64,000 nt of DNA, from positions 3,286,001 through 3,350,000 of the forward strand of contig JAWQEG010000710.1 in the NCBI GenBank assembly GCA_033782935.1, given 5' to 3'. Below, in pieces: positions 48,146-62,256 of this stretch (position 1 is its first letter; every line of letters starts with the position of its first letter). Origin of the DNA: Petrolisthes cinctipes (taxonomy: Eukaryota > Arthropoda > Malacostraca > Decapoda > Porcellanidae). The notes under the pieces are model-generated. The model saw only the letters and a list, made by a program, of their open reading frames with translations, had not been told where the DNA came from and did no database searches. The translations under genes were made by a program, and so were the position numbers.

Positions 48146-50445
48146 GCTTCTGGGACCCAAAAAAATCGAATTTTCGGTGTTTTGAGCCTGAATTTGAGAT
48201 ATAAACGGGTACTGAAGATGCATGCACATATCGACTTTTGGGCACCTAAAAGATCGATTTTGAGCATGTTTTGGGCCTGTATTTTGAAAATACTCTAACA
48301 CGGAGTAGGCATGTACAGATCGCTTCTGGGACCCCAAAATATCGAATTTTCGGGTGTTTTGAGATTGAATTTGAGATATAAACGAGTACAGAAGATGCAT
48401 GCACAAATCGACTTTTAGGCACCTAAAATGTCGATTTTTAGCACGTTTAAAGCCTATATTTTGAAAATATTCTAGCACTGAGTAGGCATGTACAGATTGC
48501 TTCTGGGACCCCAAAATATTAAATTTTCGGGTGTTTAGGGCCAGAATTTGAGATATATACGGGTACAGAAGATGCATGCACATATCGACTTTTGGGCACC
48601 TAAAACATCGATTTTCAGAATGTTTTTGGCCTGTATTATGAAAATACTCTAAACACGGAGTAGGCATGTACAGATCGCTTCTGGGACCCCAAAATATCGA
48701 ATTTTCGGGTGTTTTGAGCCTGAATTTGAGATATAAACGGGTACTGAAGATGCATGCACATATCGACTTTTTGGCACCTAAAAGATCGATTTTGAGCATG
48801 TTTTGAGCCTGTATTTTGAAAATACTCTAACACAGAGTAGGCATGTACAGATCGCTTCTGGGACCCCTAAATATCGAATTTTCGGGTGTTTTGGGCCTTA
48901 ATTTGAGATATCTACTTTTTGTCACCTAAAATATCGATTTTTAGCATGTTTTTAGCCTATATTTTGAAAATATTCTAGCACTGAGTAGGCATGTACAGAT
49001 TGCTTCTGGGACCCCTAAATATCGAATTTTCGGGTGTTTTGGGCCTTAATTTGAGATATCGCCATTACGCACCTAAAATATCGATTTTTAGCATGTTTTG
49101 AGCCTATATTTTGAAAATATTCTAGCACTGAGTAGGCATGTACAGATTGCTTCTGGGACCCCAAAATATTGAATTTTCGGGTGTTTAGGGCCAGAATTTG
49201 AGATATATACGGGTACAGAAGATGCATGCACATATCGACTTTTGGGCACCTAAAATATCGATTTTGAGCATGTTTTGAGCCTATATTTTGAAAACATTCT
49301 AGCACTGAGTAGGCATGTACAGATCGCTTCTGGGACCCCTAAATATCGAATTTTCTGGTGTTTTGGGACTGAATTTGGGATATCGACATTTTGGCACCTA
49401 AATTATCGATTTTTAGCATGTTTTTAGACTATATTTTGAAAATATTCTAGCACTGAGTAGGCATGTACAGATTGCTTCTGTTACCCCTAAATATCGAATT
49501 TTCGGGTGTTTTGGGCCTTAATTTGAGATATCTACTTATTGTCACCTAAAATATCGATTTTGAGCATGTTTTTAGCCTATATTTTGAAAATATTCTAGCA
49601 CTGAGTAGGCATGTACAGATTGCTTCTGGGACCCCTAAATATCGAATTTTCGGGTGTTTTGGGCCTTAATTTGAGATATCGCCATTACGCACCTAAAATA
49701 TCGATTTTTAGCATGTTTTTAGCCTATATTTTGAAAATATTCTAGCACTGAGTAGGCATGTACAGATTGCTTCTGGAACCCCTAAATATTGAATTTTCGG
49801 GTGTTTTGAGCCTGAATTTGAGATATAAAAGGGTACAGAAGATACATGCACGTATTGAATTTGGGCATTTAAAATATCGATTTTCATCATGTTTTGGGCC
49901 TGTATTTTGAAAATACTCAAACACGGAGTAGGCATTAAGAGATCGCTTCTGGGACCCCAAAATATCGAATTTTCGGATGTTTTGAGCCTGAATTTGAGAT
50001 ATAAACGGGTACTGAAGATGCATGCACATATCGACTTTTGGGCACCTAAAACATCGATTTTGAGCATGTTTTGGGTCTGTATCTTGAAAATACTCGAACA
50101 CGGAGTAGGCATGTACAGATCGCTTCTGGGTCCAAAAAATATCGAATTTTTGGGTGTTTTGGGCCTGAATTTGAGATATCGCTTTTACTCACCTAAAATA
50201 TCGATTTTTAGCATGTTTTGAGCTTATATTTTGAAAACATTCTAGCACTGAGTAGGCATGTACAGATCGCTTCAGGGACCCAAAAAAATCGAATTTTCGG
50301 GTGTTTAGGGCCAGAATTTGAGATATAAACGGGTACAGAAGATGCATGCACATATCGACTTTTAGGCACCAAAAAGATCGATTTTCAGTATTTTTTTGGC
50401 CTGTATTTTGAAAATACTCTAACATGGAGTAGGCATGTACAGATC
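48146..50445. repeat. Shortened, rearranged fourth 3037-type unit
   Basis: The first part mixes monomers from elsewhere (GACCCAAAAAAATCG at 48155, then a TACTGAAG long monomer), after which the AGCACGTTTAAAGCC and CTCTAAACACGG monomers of the 3037-bp unit follow. From about 49250 the sequence matches 47130 onward at offset 2123, which is 3037 less 914 bp. The unit has lost several monomers, including one pentamer equivalent, and its right end (near 50221) joins the 650-bp tetramer domain at offset 18305 from 31916. Confidence 0.8.
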
Positions 50446-53400
50446 GCTTCTGGGGCCCCTAAATATCGAATTTTCGGGTGTTTTGGGACTGAATTTGAGA
50501 TATCGACTTTTTGGCACCTAAAAGATCGATTTTTAGCATGTGTTTAGCCTATATTTTGAAAATATTCTAGCACTGAGCAGGCATGTAGAGATTGCTTCGG
50601 GGACCCCAAAATATTGAAATTTCGGGTGTTTTGAGCCTGAATTTGATATATAAACGGGTACAGCAGATGCATGCACATATCGACTTTTGGGCACCTAAAA
50701 GATCGATTTTCAGTATGTTATTGGCCTGTATTTTGAAAATACTCTAACACGGAGTAGGCATGTACAGATCCCTTCTGGGACCCCTAAATATCGAATTTTC
50801 GGGTGTTTTGGGCCTTAATTTGAGATATCGACTTTTTGGCACCTAAAATATCGATTTTTAGCATGTTTTTAGCTTGTATTTTGAAAATATTCTAGCACTG
50901 AGTAGGCATGTACAGATTGCTTCTGGGACCACAAAATATTGAATTTTCGCGTGTTTAGGGCCAGAATTTGAGATATAAACGGGTACAGAAGATGCATGCA
51001 CATATCGACTTTTGGGCACCTAAAAGATCGATTTTCAGTATGTTTTGGGCCTGTATTTCGAAAATATTCTAACACTGAGTAGGCATGTACAGATCGCTTC
51101 TGGTACCCCTAAATATCGAATTTTCGGGTGTTTTGGACATGAATTTGAGATATCGACTTTTTGGCACCTAAAAGATCGATTTTTAGCATGTTTTTAGCCT
51201 ATATTTTGAAAATATACTAGCACTGAGTAGGCATGTACAGATCGCTTCTGGGACCCCTAAATATCCAATTTTCGGGTGTTTTGAGCTTTAATTTGAGATA
51301 TCTACTTTTTGTCACCTAAAATATTGATTTTTAGCATATTTTTAGCCTATATTTTGAAAATATTCTAGCACTGAGTAGGCATGTACAGATTGCTTCTGGA
51401 ATCCCAAAATATTGAATTTTCGGGTGTTTTGAGCCTGAATTTGAGATATAAACGGGTACAGAAGATACATGCACGTATTGAATTTGGGCATCTAAAATAT
51501 CGACTTTTATCATGTTTTGGGCCTTTATTTTGAAAATACCCAAACACGGAGTAGGCATGAAAAGATCGCTTCTGGGACCCCAAAATATCGAATTTTCGGT
51601 GTTTTGAGCCTGAATTTGAAATATAAACGGGTACTGAAGATGCATGCACATATCGACTTTTGGGCACCTAAAACATCGATTTTGAGCATGTTTTGGGCCT
51701 GTATTTTGAAAATACTCTAACACGGAGTAGGCATGTACAGATCGCTTCTGGGACCCCAAAATATCGAATTTTTGGGTGTTTTGGGCCTGAATTTGAGATA
51801 TCGCTTTCACGCACCTAAAATATCGATTTTTAGCATGTTTTGAGCGTATATTTTGAAAACATTCTAGCACTGAGTATGCATGTACAGATCGCTTCTGGGA
51901 CCCAAAAAAATCGAATTTTCGGGTGTTTAGGGCCAGAATTTGAGATATAAACGGGTACAGAAGATGCATGCACATATCGACTTTTGGGCACCTAAAAGAT
52001 CGATTTTCAGTATTTTTTTGGCCTGTATTTTGAAAATACTCTAACACGGAGTAGGCATGTACAGATCGCTTCTGGGGCCCCTAAATATCGAATTTTCGGG
52101 TGTTTTGGGACTGAATTTGAGATATCGACTTTTTGGCACCTAAAACATCGATTTTGAGCATGTTTTGGGCCTGTATCTTGAAAAAACTCTAACACGGAGT
52201 AGGCATGTAGAGATCGCTTCTGGGACCCCAAAATATCGAATTTTGGGTGTTTTGCGCCTGAATTTGAGATATCGCTTTTACGCACCTAAAATATCGATTT
52301 TTAGCATGTTTTGAGCCTATATTTTGAAAACATTCTAGCACTGAGAAGGCATGTACAGATCGCTTCTGGGACCCAAAAAAATCGAAATTTAGGGTGTTTA
52401 GGGCCAGAATTTGAGATATAAACGGGTACAGAAGATGCATGCACATATCGACTTTTGGGCACCAAAAAGATCGATTTTCAGTATTTTTTTGGCCTGTATT
52501 TTGAAAATACTCTAACACGGAGTAGGCATGTACAGATCGCTTCTTGGGTCCCTAAATATCGAATTTTCGGGTGGTTTGGGACTGAATTTGATATATCGAC
52601 TTTTTGGCACCTAAAAGATCGATTTTTAGCATGTTTTTAGCCTATATTTTGAAAATATTTTAGCACTGATTAGGCATGTACAGATTGCTTCTGGGACCCC
52701 AAAATATTGAATTTTCGGGTGTTTTGAGCCTGAATTTGAGATATAAACGGGTACAGAAGATACATGCACATATTGACTTTGGGCATCTAAAATATCGATT
52801 TTGAGACTGTTTTGGGTCTGTATTTTGTAAATACTCTAACACGGAGTATATGCCGTACAGATCGCTTCTGGTAACCCAAAATATCGAGTTTTCGGGGGTT
52901 TTGAGCCTGAATTTGAGATATATACGAGTATAGAAGATGCATACATATATATTGACTTTGCGCACGAAAAATATCGATTTCAGCATGTTTTTGGCCTGAA
53001 TTTTGAAAATACTCTAACACGGAGTAGGCATGTACAGATCGCTTCTGGGACCCCATAATATCGAATTTTCGGGTGTTTTGGGCCTGAATTTGAGATATCG
53101 CCTTTACGCACCTAAAATATCGATTTTTAGCATGTTTTGAGCCTATATTTTGAAAATATTCTAGCACTGAGTAGGCATGTACAGATCGCTTCTGGGACCC
53201 CATAATATCGAATTTTCGGGTGTTTTGGGACTGAATTTGGGATATCGACTTTTTGGCACCTAAATTATCGATTTTTAGCATGTTTTTAGCCTATATTTTG
53301 AAAATATACTAGCACTGAGTTGGCATGTACAGATTGCTTCTGGAACCTCAAAATATTGAATTTTCGGGTGTTTAGGGCCAGAATTTGAGATATAAACGGG

Positions 53401-55999
53401 TACAGAAGATGCATGCACATATCGACTTTTAGGCACCAAAAAGATCTATTTTCAGTATTTTTTTAGCCTGTATTTTGAAAATACTCTAACACGGAGTAGG
53501 CATGTACAGATCGCTTTTGGGCCCCTAAATATCGAATTTTCGGGTGTTTTGGGACTGAATTTGAGATATCGACTTTTTGGCACCTAAAACATCGATTTTG
53601 AGCATGTTTTGGGCCTGTATTTTGAAAATACTCTAACACGGAGTAGGCATGTACAGATCGCTTTTGGGCCCCTAAATATCGAATTTTCGGGTGTTTTGGG
53701 ACTGAATTTGGGATATCGACTTTTTGGCACCTAAATTATCGATTTTTAGCATGTTTTTAGCCTATATTTTGAAAATATTTTAGCACTGAGTAGGCATGTA
53801 CAGATTGCTTCTGGGACCCCAAAATATTTAATTTTCGGGTGTTTTGAGCCTGAATTTGAGATATAAACGGGTACAGAAGATACATACACATATTGACTCT
53901 GGGCATCTAAAATATCGATTTTGAGACTGTTTTGGGCCTGTATTTTGTAAATACTCTAACACGGAGTATATGCCGTACAGATCGCTTCTGTGACCCCAAA
54001 ATATCGAATTTTCGGGTGTTTAGGGCCAGAATTTGAGATATAAACGGGTACAGAAGATGCATGCACATATCGACTTTTGGGCACCTAAAAGATCGATTTT
54101 CAGTATGTTTTTGGCCGGTATTTTGAAAATACTCTAACAAGGAGTAGGCATGTACAGATCCCTTCTGGGACCCAAAAATATCGAATTTTCGGGTGTTTTG
54201 GGCCTTAATTTGAGATATCGACTTTTTGGCACTGAAAATATCGATTTTTAGCATGTTTTTAGCCTGTATTTTGAAAATATTCTAGCACTGAGTAGGCATG
54301 TACAGATTGCTTCTGGGACCCCAAAATATTGAATTTTCGGGTGTTTAGGGCCAGAATTTGAGATATAAACGGGTACAGAAGATGCATGCACATATCGACT
54401 TTTGGGCACCTAAAAGATCGATTTTCAGTATGTTTTGGGCCTGTATTTTGAAAAAACTCTAACACGGGGTAGGCATGTACAGATCGTTTCTGGTACCCCT
54501 AAATATCGAATTGTCGGGTGTTTTGGAACTGAATTTGAGATATCGACTTTTTGGCACCTAAAAGATCGATTTTTAGCATGTTTTTAGCCTATATTTTGAA
54601 AATATTCTAGCACTGAGTAGGCATGTACAGATCGCTTCTGGGACCCCAAAATATCGAATTTTCGGGTGTTTTGAGCTTGAATTTGAGATATAAACGAGTA
54701 CAGACGATGCATGCACATATCGACTTTTAGGCACCTAAAATATCGATTTTGAGCATGTTTTGAGCCTATATTTTGAAAACATTCTAGCACTGAGTAGGCA
54801 TGTACAGATCGCTTCTGGGCCCAAAAATATCGAATTTCCGGGTGTTTAGGGCCAGAATTTGAGATATAAACTCGTACAGAAGATGCATGCACATATCGAC
54901 TTTTCGGCACCTAAATGATCGATTTTCAGTATGTTTTTGGCCTGTATTTTGAAAAATACTCTAACACGGAGTAGGCATTTACAGATCGCTTCTGGGACCC
55001 CTAAATATCAAATTTTCGGATGTTTTGGGCCTTAATTTGAGATATCGACTTTTTGGCACCTAAAATATCGATTTTTAGCATGCTTTTAGCCTATATTTTG
55101 AAAATATTCTATCACTGAGTAGGCATGTACAGATTGCTTCTGGGACCCCAAAATATTGAATTCTCGGGTGTTTAGGGCCAGAATTTGAGATATAAACTGG
55201 TACAGAAGATGCATGCACATATCGACTTTTGGGCACCTAAAAGATCGATTTTCAGTATGTTTTTGGCCTGTATTTTGAAAATACTCTAACACGGAGTAGG
55301 CATGTACAGATCGCTTTTGGGACCCCTAAATATCGAATTTTCGGGTGTTTAGGGACTGAATTTGAGATATCGACTTTTTGTTACCTAAAATATCGATTTT
55401 TAGCACGTTTTTAGACTATGTTTTGAAAATATTATAGCACTGAGTAGGCATGTACAGATTGCTTCTGGGACCCCAAAATATTTAATTTTCGGGTGTTTAG
55501 GGCCAGAATTTGAGATATAAACGGGTACAGAAGATGCATGCGCATATCGACTTTGAGGCAACTAAAAGATCGATTTTCAGAATGTTTTTGGCCTGTATTT
55601 TGAAAATACTCTAACACGCAGTAGGCATGTACAGATCGCTTCTGGGACCCCAAAATATCGAATTTTCGGGTGTTTAGGGCCAGAATTTGAGATATAAACG
55701 GGTACAGAAGATGCATGCACATATCGACTTTTGGGCACCTAAAAGATCGATTTCCAGTATGTTTTTGGCCTGTATTTTGAAAATACTCTAACACGGAGTA
55801 GGCATGTACAGATCGCTTCTGGAACCCCTAAATATCGAATTTTCGGGTGTTTTGGGACTGAATTTGAGATATCGACTTTTTGGCACCTAAAAGATCGATT
55901 TTTAGCATGTTTTTAGCCTATATTTTGAAAATTTTCTAGCACTGAGTACGCATGTACAGATTGCTTCTGGGACCCCAAAATATAGAATTTTCGGGTGTT
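50446..55999. repeat. Diverse monomer domain with hybrid monomers
   Basis: It opens with one copy of the 650-bp tetramer (50446), matching 33441 onward at offset 17005 to about 51300. Beyond that the monomers are heterogeneous. Hybrid short monomers, with a CGACTTTTTGGCACC body and an AAAACATCGATTTTGAGC / ACTCTAACACGG tail, lie at 52068-52215 and 53513-53659. A segment around 52801 recurs around 53921 (offset 1120). GCTTTTGGGCCCC occurs at 53513 and 53660. There are no genes. Confidence 0.8.
52849..52854. repeat. Variant landmark: GGCAT replaced by TATGCC
   Basis: The nearly invariant GAGTAGGCATGTACAG reads GAGTATATGCCGTACAG here and again at 53969-53974. ATGCC is the reverse complement of GGCAT, so a micro-inversion with one added base is a simple explanation. 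The two copies are 1120 bp apart, on related monomers that also share GATTTTGAGACTGTTTTGG. Confidence 0.85.
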
Positions 56000-56716
56000 T
56001 TGAGCCTGAATTTGAGATATAAACGGGTACCGAAGATACATGCACATATTGACTTTAGACATCTAAAATATCGATTTTCAGCATGTTTTGGGCATGTATT
56101 TTGAAAATACTCTAACACGGAGTAGGCATGTACAGATCGCTTCTGGGACACCAAAATATCGAATTTTCGGGTGTTTTGAGCCTGAATTTGAGATATAAAC
56201 GGGTACTGAAGATGCATGCACATATCGACTTTTGGGCTCCTAAAACATCGATTTTGAGCATGTTTTTGGGCCTGTATTATGTAAATACTCTAACACGGAG
56301 TAGGCATGTACAGATCGTTTCTGGGACTCCATAATATTGAATTTTCGGGTGTTTTGGGCCTGAATTTGAGATATCGCCTTTACGCACCTAAAATATCGAT
56401 TTTTAGCATGTTTTTGAGCCTATATTTTGAAAATATTCTAGCACTGAGTAAGCATGTACAGATCGCTTCTGGGACCCCATAATATAGAATTTGCGGGTGT
56501 TTTGGGCCTGAATTTGAGATATCGCCTTTACGCACCTAAAATATCGATTTTTAGCATGTTTTGAGCCTATATTTTGAAAATATTCTAGCACTGAGTAGGC
56601 ATGTACAGATCGCTTCTGGTACCCAAAAATATCGAATTTTCGGGTGTTTAGGGCCAGAATTTGAGATATAAACGGGTACAGAAGATGCATGCACCTATCG
56701 ACTTTTGGGCACCTAA
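56000..56716. repeat. Duplicated segment, copy 1 (offset 1298)
   Basis: Matches 57298-58014. Shared rare variants are GGTACCGAAGATACATG, TTTTGGGCTCCTAAAAC, TGTTTTTGGGCCTG and GCACCTATCGAC. Agreement ends where AAAAGATCG here meets AAAACATCG in the partner. Confidence 0.85.
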
Positions 56717-57260
56717 AAGATCGATTTTCAGTATGTTTTTGGCCTGTATTTTAAAAATACTCAAACACGGAGTAGGCATGTACAGATCGCTTCTGGAACT
56801 CCTAAATATCGAATTTTCGGGTGTTTTGGGACTGAATTTGATATATCGACTTTTTGGCACCTAAAAGATCGATTTTTAGCATGTTTTTAGCCTATATTTT
56901 GAAAATATTCTAGCACTGAGTAGGCATGTACAGATTGCTTCTGGGACCCCATAATATAAAATTTGCGGGTGTTTTGGGCCTGAATTTGAGATATCGCTTT
57001 TACGCACCTAAAATATCGATTTTTAGCATGTTTTGAGCCTATATTTTGAAAATATTCTAGCACTGAGTAGGCATGTACACATCGCTTCTGGTACCCAAAA
57101 ATATCGAATTTTCGGGTGTTTAGGGCCAGAATTTGAGATATAAACGGGTACAGAAGATGCATGCACCTATCGACTTTTGGGCACCTAAAAGATCGATTTT
57201 CAGTATGTTTTTGGCCTGTATTTTGAAAATACTCTAACACGGAGTAAGCATGTACAGATC
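56465..57260. repeat. 472-bp trimer higher-order repeat
   Basis: Anchors at 56465, 56612, 56789 and 56937 give 147+177+148 = 472 bp. The following anchors 57084 and 57261 repeat the 147+177 part. Both copies share CCCCATAATATA, AATTTGCGGGTG, CTTCTGGTACCCAAAAAT and GCACCTATCGAC. Confidence 0.88.
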
Positions 57261-57297
57261 GCTTCTGGGATCCCTAAATATCGAATTTTCGGGTGTT

Positions 57298-58014
57298 TTG
57301 AGCCTGAATTTGAGATATAAACGGGTACCGAAGATACATGCACATATTGACTTTGGGCATCTAAAATTTCGATTTTCAGCATGTTTTGGGCATGTATTTT
57401 GAAATTACTCTAACACGGAGTAGGCATGTACAGATCGCTTCTGGGACACCAAAATATCGAATTTTCGGGTGTTTTGAGCCTGAATTTGAGATATAAACGG
57501 ATACTGAAGATGCATGCACATATCGACTTTTGGGCTCCTAAAACATCGATTTTGAGCATGTTTTTGGGCCTGTATTTTGTAAATACTCTAACACGGAGTA
57601 GGCATGTACAGATCGCTTCTGGGACCCCATAATATCGAATGTTCGGGTGTTTTCGGCCTGAATTTGAGATATCGCCTTTACGCACCTAAAATATCGATTT
57701 TTAGCATGTTTTTGAGCCAATATTTTGAAAATATTCTAGCACTGAGTAGGCATGTACAGATCGCTTCTGGGACCTCATAATATAAAATTTGCGGGTGTTT
57801 TGGGCCAGAATTTGTGATATCGCCTTTACGCACCTAAAATATCGATTTTTAGCATGTTTTGAGCCTATATTTTTAAAATATTCTAGCACTGAGTAGGCAT
57901 GTATAGATCCCCTCTGGTACCCAAAAATATCGAATTTTCGGGTGTTTAGGGCCAGAATTTGAGATATAAACGGGTACAGAAGATGCATGCACCTATCGAC
58001 TTTTGGGCACCTAA
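57298..58014. repeat. Duplicated segment, copy 2 (offset 1298)
   Basis: Partner of 56000-56716. It carries private changes such as GATCCCCTCTGGTACCC near 57906 and GAATGTTCGGGTG near 57638. Confidence 0.85.
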
Positions 58015-59420
58015 AACATCGATTTTGAGCATGTTTTGGGCCTGTATTTTGAAAATACTCTAACACGAAGTAGGCATGTACAGATCGCTTAAGGGACCCC
58101 AAAATATCGAATTTTCTGGTGTTTTGGGCCTGAATTTGAAATATCGCCTTTACGCACCTAAAAGATCGATTTTCAGTATGTTTTTGGCCTGTATTTTGAA
58201 AATACTCTAACACGGAGTAGGCATGTACAGATCGCTTCAGGGACCCCTAAATATCGAATTTTCGGGTGTTTTGGGCCTTAATTTGAGATATCGACTTTTT
58301 GGCACCTAAAATATCGATTTTTAGCATGTTTTGAGCCTATATTTTGAAAACATTCTAGCACTGAGTAGGCATGTACAGATCGCTTCTGGGACCCCAAAAT
58401 ATTGAATTTTCGGGTGTTTTGAGCCTGAATTTGAGATATAAACGGGTACAGAAGATATATGCACATAATGACTTTGGGCATCTAAAATATCGATTTTCAG
58501 CATGTTTTGGGCATGTATTTTGAAAATACTCTAACACGGAGTAGGCATGTACAGATCGCTTCTGGGACCCCATAATATCGAATTTTCGGGTGTTTTGGGC
58601 CTGAATTTGATATATCGCCTTTACGCACCTAAAATATCGATTTTTAGCATGTTTTGAAACTATATTTTGAAAATATTCTAGCACTGAGTAGGCATGTACA
58701 GAACGCTTCTGGGACCCCAAAATATCGAATTTTCGGGTGTTTTAAGCTTGAATTTGAGATATAAACGAGTAGAGAAGTTGCATGCACATATCGACTTTTG
58801 GGCACCTAAAATATCGATTTTCAGCATGTTTTGGGCATGTATTTTGAAAATACTCTAACACGGAGTAGGCATTTACAGATCGCTTCTGGGACCCCATAAT
58901 ATCGAATTTTCGAGTGTTTTGGTACTGAATTTAAGATATCGCCTTTACGCACCTAAAATATCGATTTTTAGCATGTTTTGAGACTATATTTTGAAAATAT
59001 TCTAGCACTGAGTAGGCATGTACAGATCGCTTCATGGACCCAAAAATATCGAATTTTCGGGTGATTTCAGCCTGAATTTGAGATATAAACGAGTACAGAT
59101 GTTGCATGCACATATCGACTTTTGGGAACCGAAAATATCGTTTTCTGAGCATGTTTTGAGCCTATATTTTGAAAACATTCTAACACTGAGTAGGCATGTA
59201 CAGATCGCTTCTGGGACCCCAAAATATCGAAATTTCAGGTGTTTAGGGCCAGAATTTGAGATAAAAACGGGTACAGAAGATGCATGCACATATCGACTTT
59301 TGGAACACCTAAAAGATCGATTTCCAGTATGTTTTTGGCCTGTATTTTGAAAATACTCTAACACGGAGTAGGCATGTACAGATCGCTTCTGGGACCCCTA
59401 AATATCGAATTTTCGGGTGT
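57997..59420. repeat. 1623-bp-offset duplication, copy 1
   Basis: Matches 59620-61045 at offset 1623. The markers are ACACGAAGTAGGCATG with GCTTAAG (58087), GATATATGCACATAATGAC (near 58454) and GGTGATTTCAGCC (near 59061). This unit is unrelated in monomer order to the 1623-bp unit at 29841, although the length is the same. Private variants include GATAAAAACGGG near 59260 and TTTTGGAACACC near 59298. Confidence 0.88.
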
Positions 59421-59619
59421 TTTGGGCCTTAATTTGAGATATCGACTTTTTGGCACCTAAAATATCGATTTTTAGCATGTTTTTAGCCTATATTTTGAAA
59501 ATATTCTAGCACTGAGTAGGCATGTACAGATTGCTTTTGTGACCGCAAAATATTGAATTTTCGGGTATTTAGTACCAGAATTTGAGATATAAACGGGTAC
59601 TGAAGATGCATGCACATAT

Positions 59620-61045
59620 CGACTTTTGGGCACCTAAAACATCGATTTTGAGCATGTTTTGGGCCTGTATTTTGAAAATACTCTAACACGAAGTAGGCAT
59701 GTACAGATCGCTTAAGAAACCCCAAAATATCGAATTTTCTGGTGTTTTGGGCCTGAATTTGAAATATCGCCTTTACGCACCTAAAAGATCGATTTTCAGT
59801 ATGTTTTTGGCCTGTATTTTGAAAATACTCTAACACGGAGTAGGCATGTACAGATCGCTTCAGGGACCCCTAAATATCGAATTTTCGGGTGTTTTGGGCC
59901 TTAATTTGAGATATCGACTTTTTGGCACCTAAAATATCGATTTTTAGCATGTTTTGAGCCTATATTTTGAAAACATTCTAGCACTGAGTAGGCATGTACA
60001 GATCGCTTCTGGGACCCCAAAATATTGAATTTTCGGGTGTTTTGAGCCTGAATTTGAGATATAAACGGGTATAGAAGATATATGCACATAATGACTTTGG
60101 GCATCTAAAATATCGATTTTCAGCATGTTTTGGGCATGTATTTTGAAAATACTCTAACACGGAGTAGGCATGTACAGATCGCTTCTGGGACCCCATAATA
60201 TCGAATTTTCGGGTGTTTTGGGCCTGAATTTGATATATCGCCTTTACGCACCTAAAATATCGATTTTTAGCATGTTTTGAAACTATATTTTGAAAATATT
60301 CTAGCACTGAGTAGGCATGTACAGAACGCTTCTGGGACCCCAAAATATCGAATTTTCGGGTGTTTTAAGCTTGAATTTGAGATATAAACGAGTAGAGAAG
60401 TTGCATGCACATATCGACTTTTGGGCACCTAAAATATCGATTTTCAGCATGTTTTGGGCATGTATTTTGAAAATACTCTAACACGGAGTAGGCATTTACA
60501 GATCGCTTCTGGGACCCCATAATATCGAATTTTCGAGTGTTTTGGGACTGAATTTAAGATATCGCCTTTACGCACCTAAAATATCGATTTTTAGCATGTT
60601 TTGAGACTATATTTTGAAAATATTCTAGCACTGAGTAGGCATGTACAGATCGCTTCAGGGACCCAAAAATATCGAATTTTCGGGTGATTTCAGCCTGAAT
60701 TTGAGATATAAACGAGTACAGATGTTGCATGCACATATCGACTTTTGGGAACCGAAAATATCGTTTTCTGAGCATGTTTTGAGCCTATATTTTGAAAACA
60801 TTCTAACACTGAGTAGGCATGTACAGATCGCTTCTGGGACCCCAAAATATCGAAATTTCAGGTGTTTAGGGCCAGAATTTGAGATATAAACGGGTACAGA
60901 AGATGCATGCACATATCGACTTTTGGGCACCTAAAAGATCGATTTTCAGTATGTTTTTGGCCTGTATTTTGAAAATACTCTAACACGGAGTATGCATGTA
61001 CAGATCGTTTCTGGGACCCCTAAATATCGAATTTTCGGGTGTTTT
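59620..61045. repeat. 1623-bp-offset duplication, copy 2
   Basis: Partner of the previous segment. Homology ends near 61045, where GGGACTGAATTTG meets GGGCCTTAATTTG. The right part also belongs to the 1827-bp unit, so the two duplications are nested. Confidence 0.88.
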
Positions 61046-62256
61046 GGGACTGAATTTGAGATATCGACTTTTTGGCACCTAAATGATCGATTTTAAGCAT
61101 GTTTTTAGCCTATATTTTGAAAATATTCTAGCACTGAGTAGGAATGTACAGATTGCTTCTGGGACCCCAAAATATTTAATTTTCGGGTGTTTTGAGCCTG
61201 AATTTGAGATATAAACGGGTACAGAAGATACATGCACATATTGACTTTGGGCATCTAGAATATCGATTTTCAGCATGTTTTGGGCATGTATTTTGAAAAT
61301 ACTCTAACACGAAGTAGGCATGTACAGATCGCTTCTGGGACCCCAAAATATCGAATTTTCGGGTGTTTTGAGCCTGAATTTGAGATATAAACGGGTACTG
61401 AAGATGCATGCACATATCGATTTTTGGGCACCTAAAACATCGATTTTGAGCATGTTTTGAGCCTATATTTTGAAAATATTCTAGCACTGAGTAGGCATGT
61501 ACAGATCGCTTCTGGGACCCCATAATATCGAATTTTCGGGTGTTTTGGGCCTGAATTTGAGATATCGCCTTTACGCACCTAAAATATCGTTTTTTAGCAT
61601 GTTTTGAGCCTATATTTTGAAAATATTCTAGCACTGAGTAGGCATGTACAGATTGCTTCTGGGACCCATAAATATCGAATTTTCGGGTGTTTTCAGCCTG
61701 AATTTGAGATATAAACGAGTACAGAAGTTGCATGCACATATCGACTTTTGGGAACCGAAAATATCGATTTTGAGCATGTTATGAGCCTATATTTTGAAAA
61801 CATTCTAACACTGACTAGGCATGTACAGATCGCTTCTGGGACCCCAAAATATCAAAGTTTAAGTGTTTAGGGCCAGAATTTGAGATATAAACGGGTACAG
61901 AAGATGCATGCACATATCGACTTTTGGGCACCTAAAAGATCGATTTTCAGTATGTTTTTGGCCTGTATTTTGAAAATACTATAACACGGAGTAGGCATGT
62001 ACAGATCCCTTCTGGGACCCCTAAATATCGAATTTTCGGGTGTTTTGGGCCTTAATTTGAGATATCGACTTTTTGGCACCTAAAATATCGATTTTTAGCA
62101 TGTTCTTAGCCTATATTTTGATAACAATCTAGCACTGAGTAGGCATGTACAGATCGCTTCTGGGACCCCAAAATATTGAATTTTCGGGTGTTTTGAGCCT
62201 GAATTTGAGATATAAACGGGTACAGAAGATATATGCACATAATGACTTTGGGCATC
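60430..62256. repeat. 1827-bp higher-order unit, copy 1
   Basis: The anchor GCTTCTGGGACCCC at 60505 recurs at 62332. The length fits seven long plus four short monomers. Markers are GGCATTTACAGATCGC, AATTTTCGAGTG, GGGAACCGAAAATATCG, AATGTACAGATTGC and ATCAAAGTTTAAGTG. Confidence 0.92.

Noticed and set aside
29841..61045. The two 1623-bp periodicities (29841 and 57997) as copies of the same unit
   Set aside because: The lengths agree, but the diagnostic variants and monomer order differ. Equal length follows from the same number of long and short monomers.
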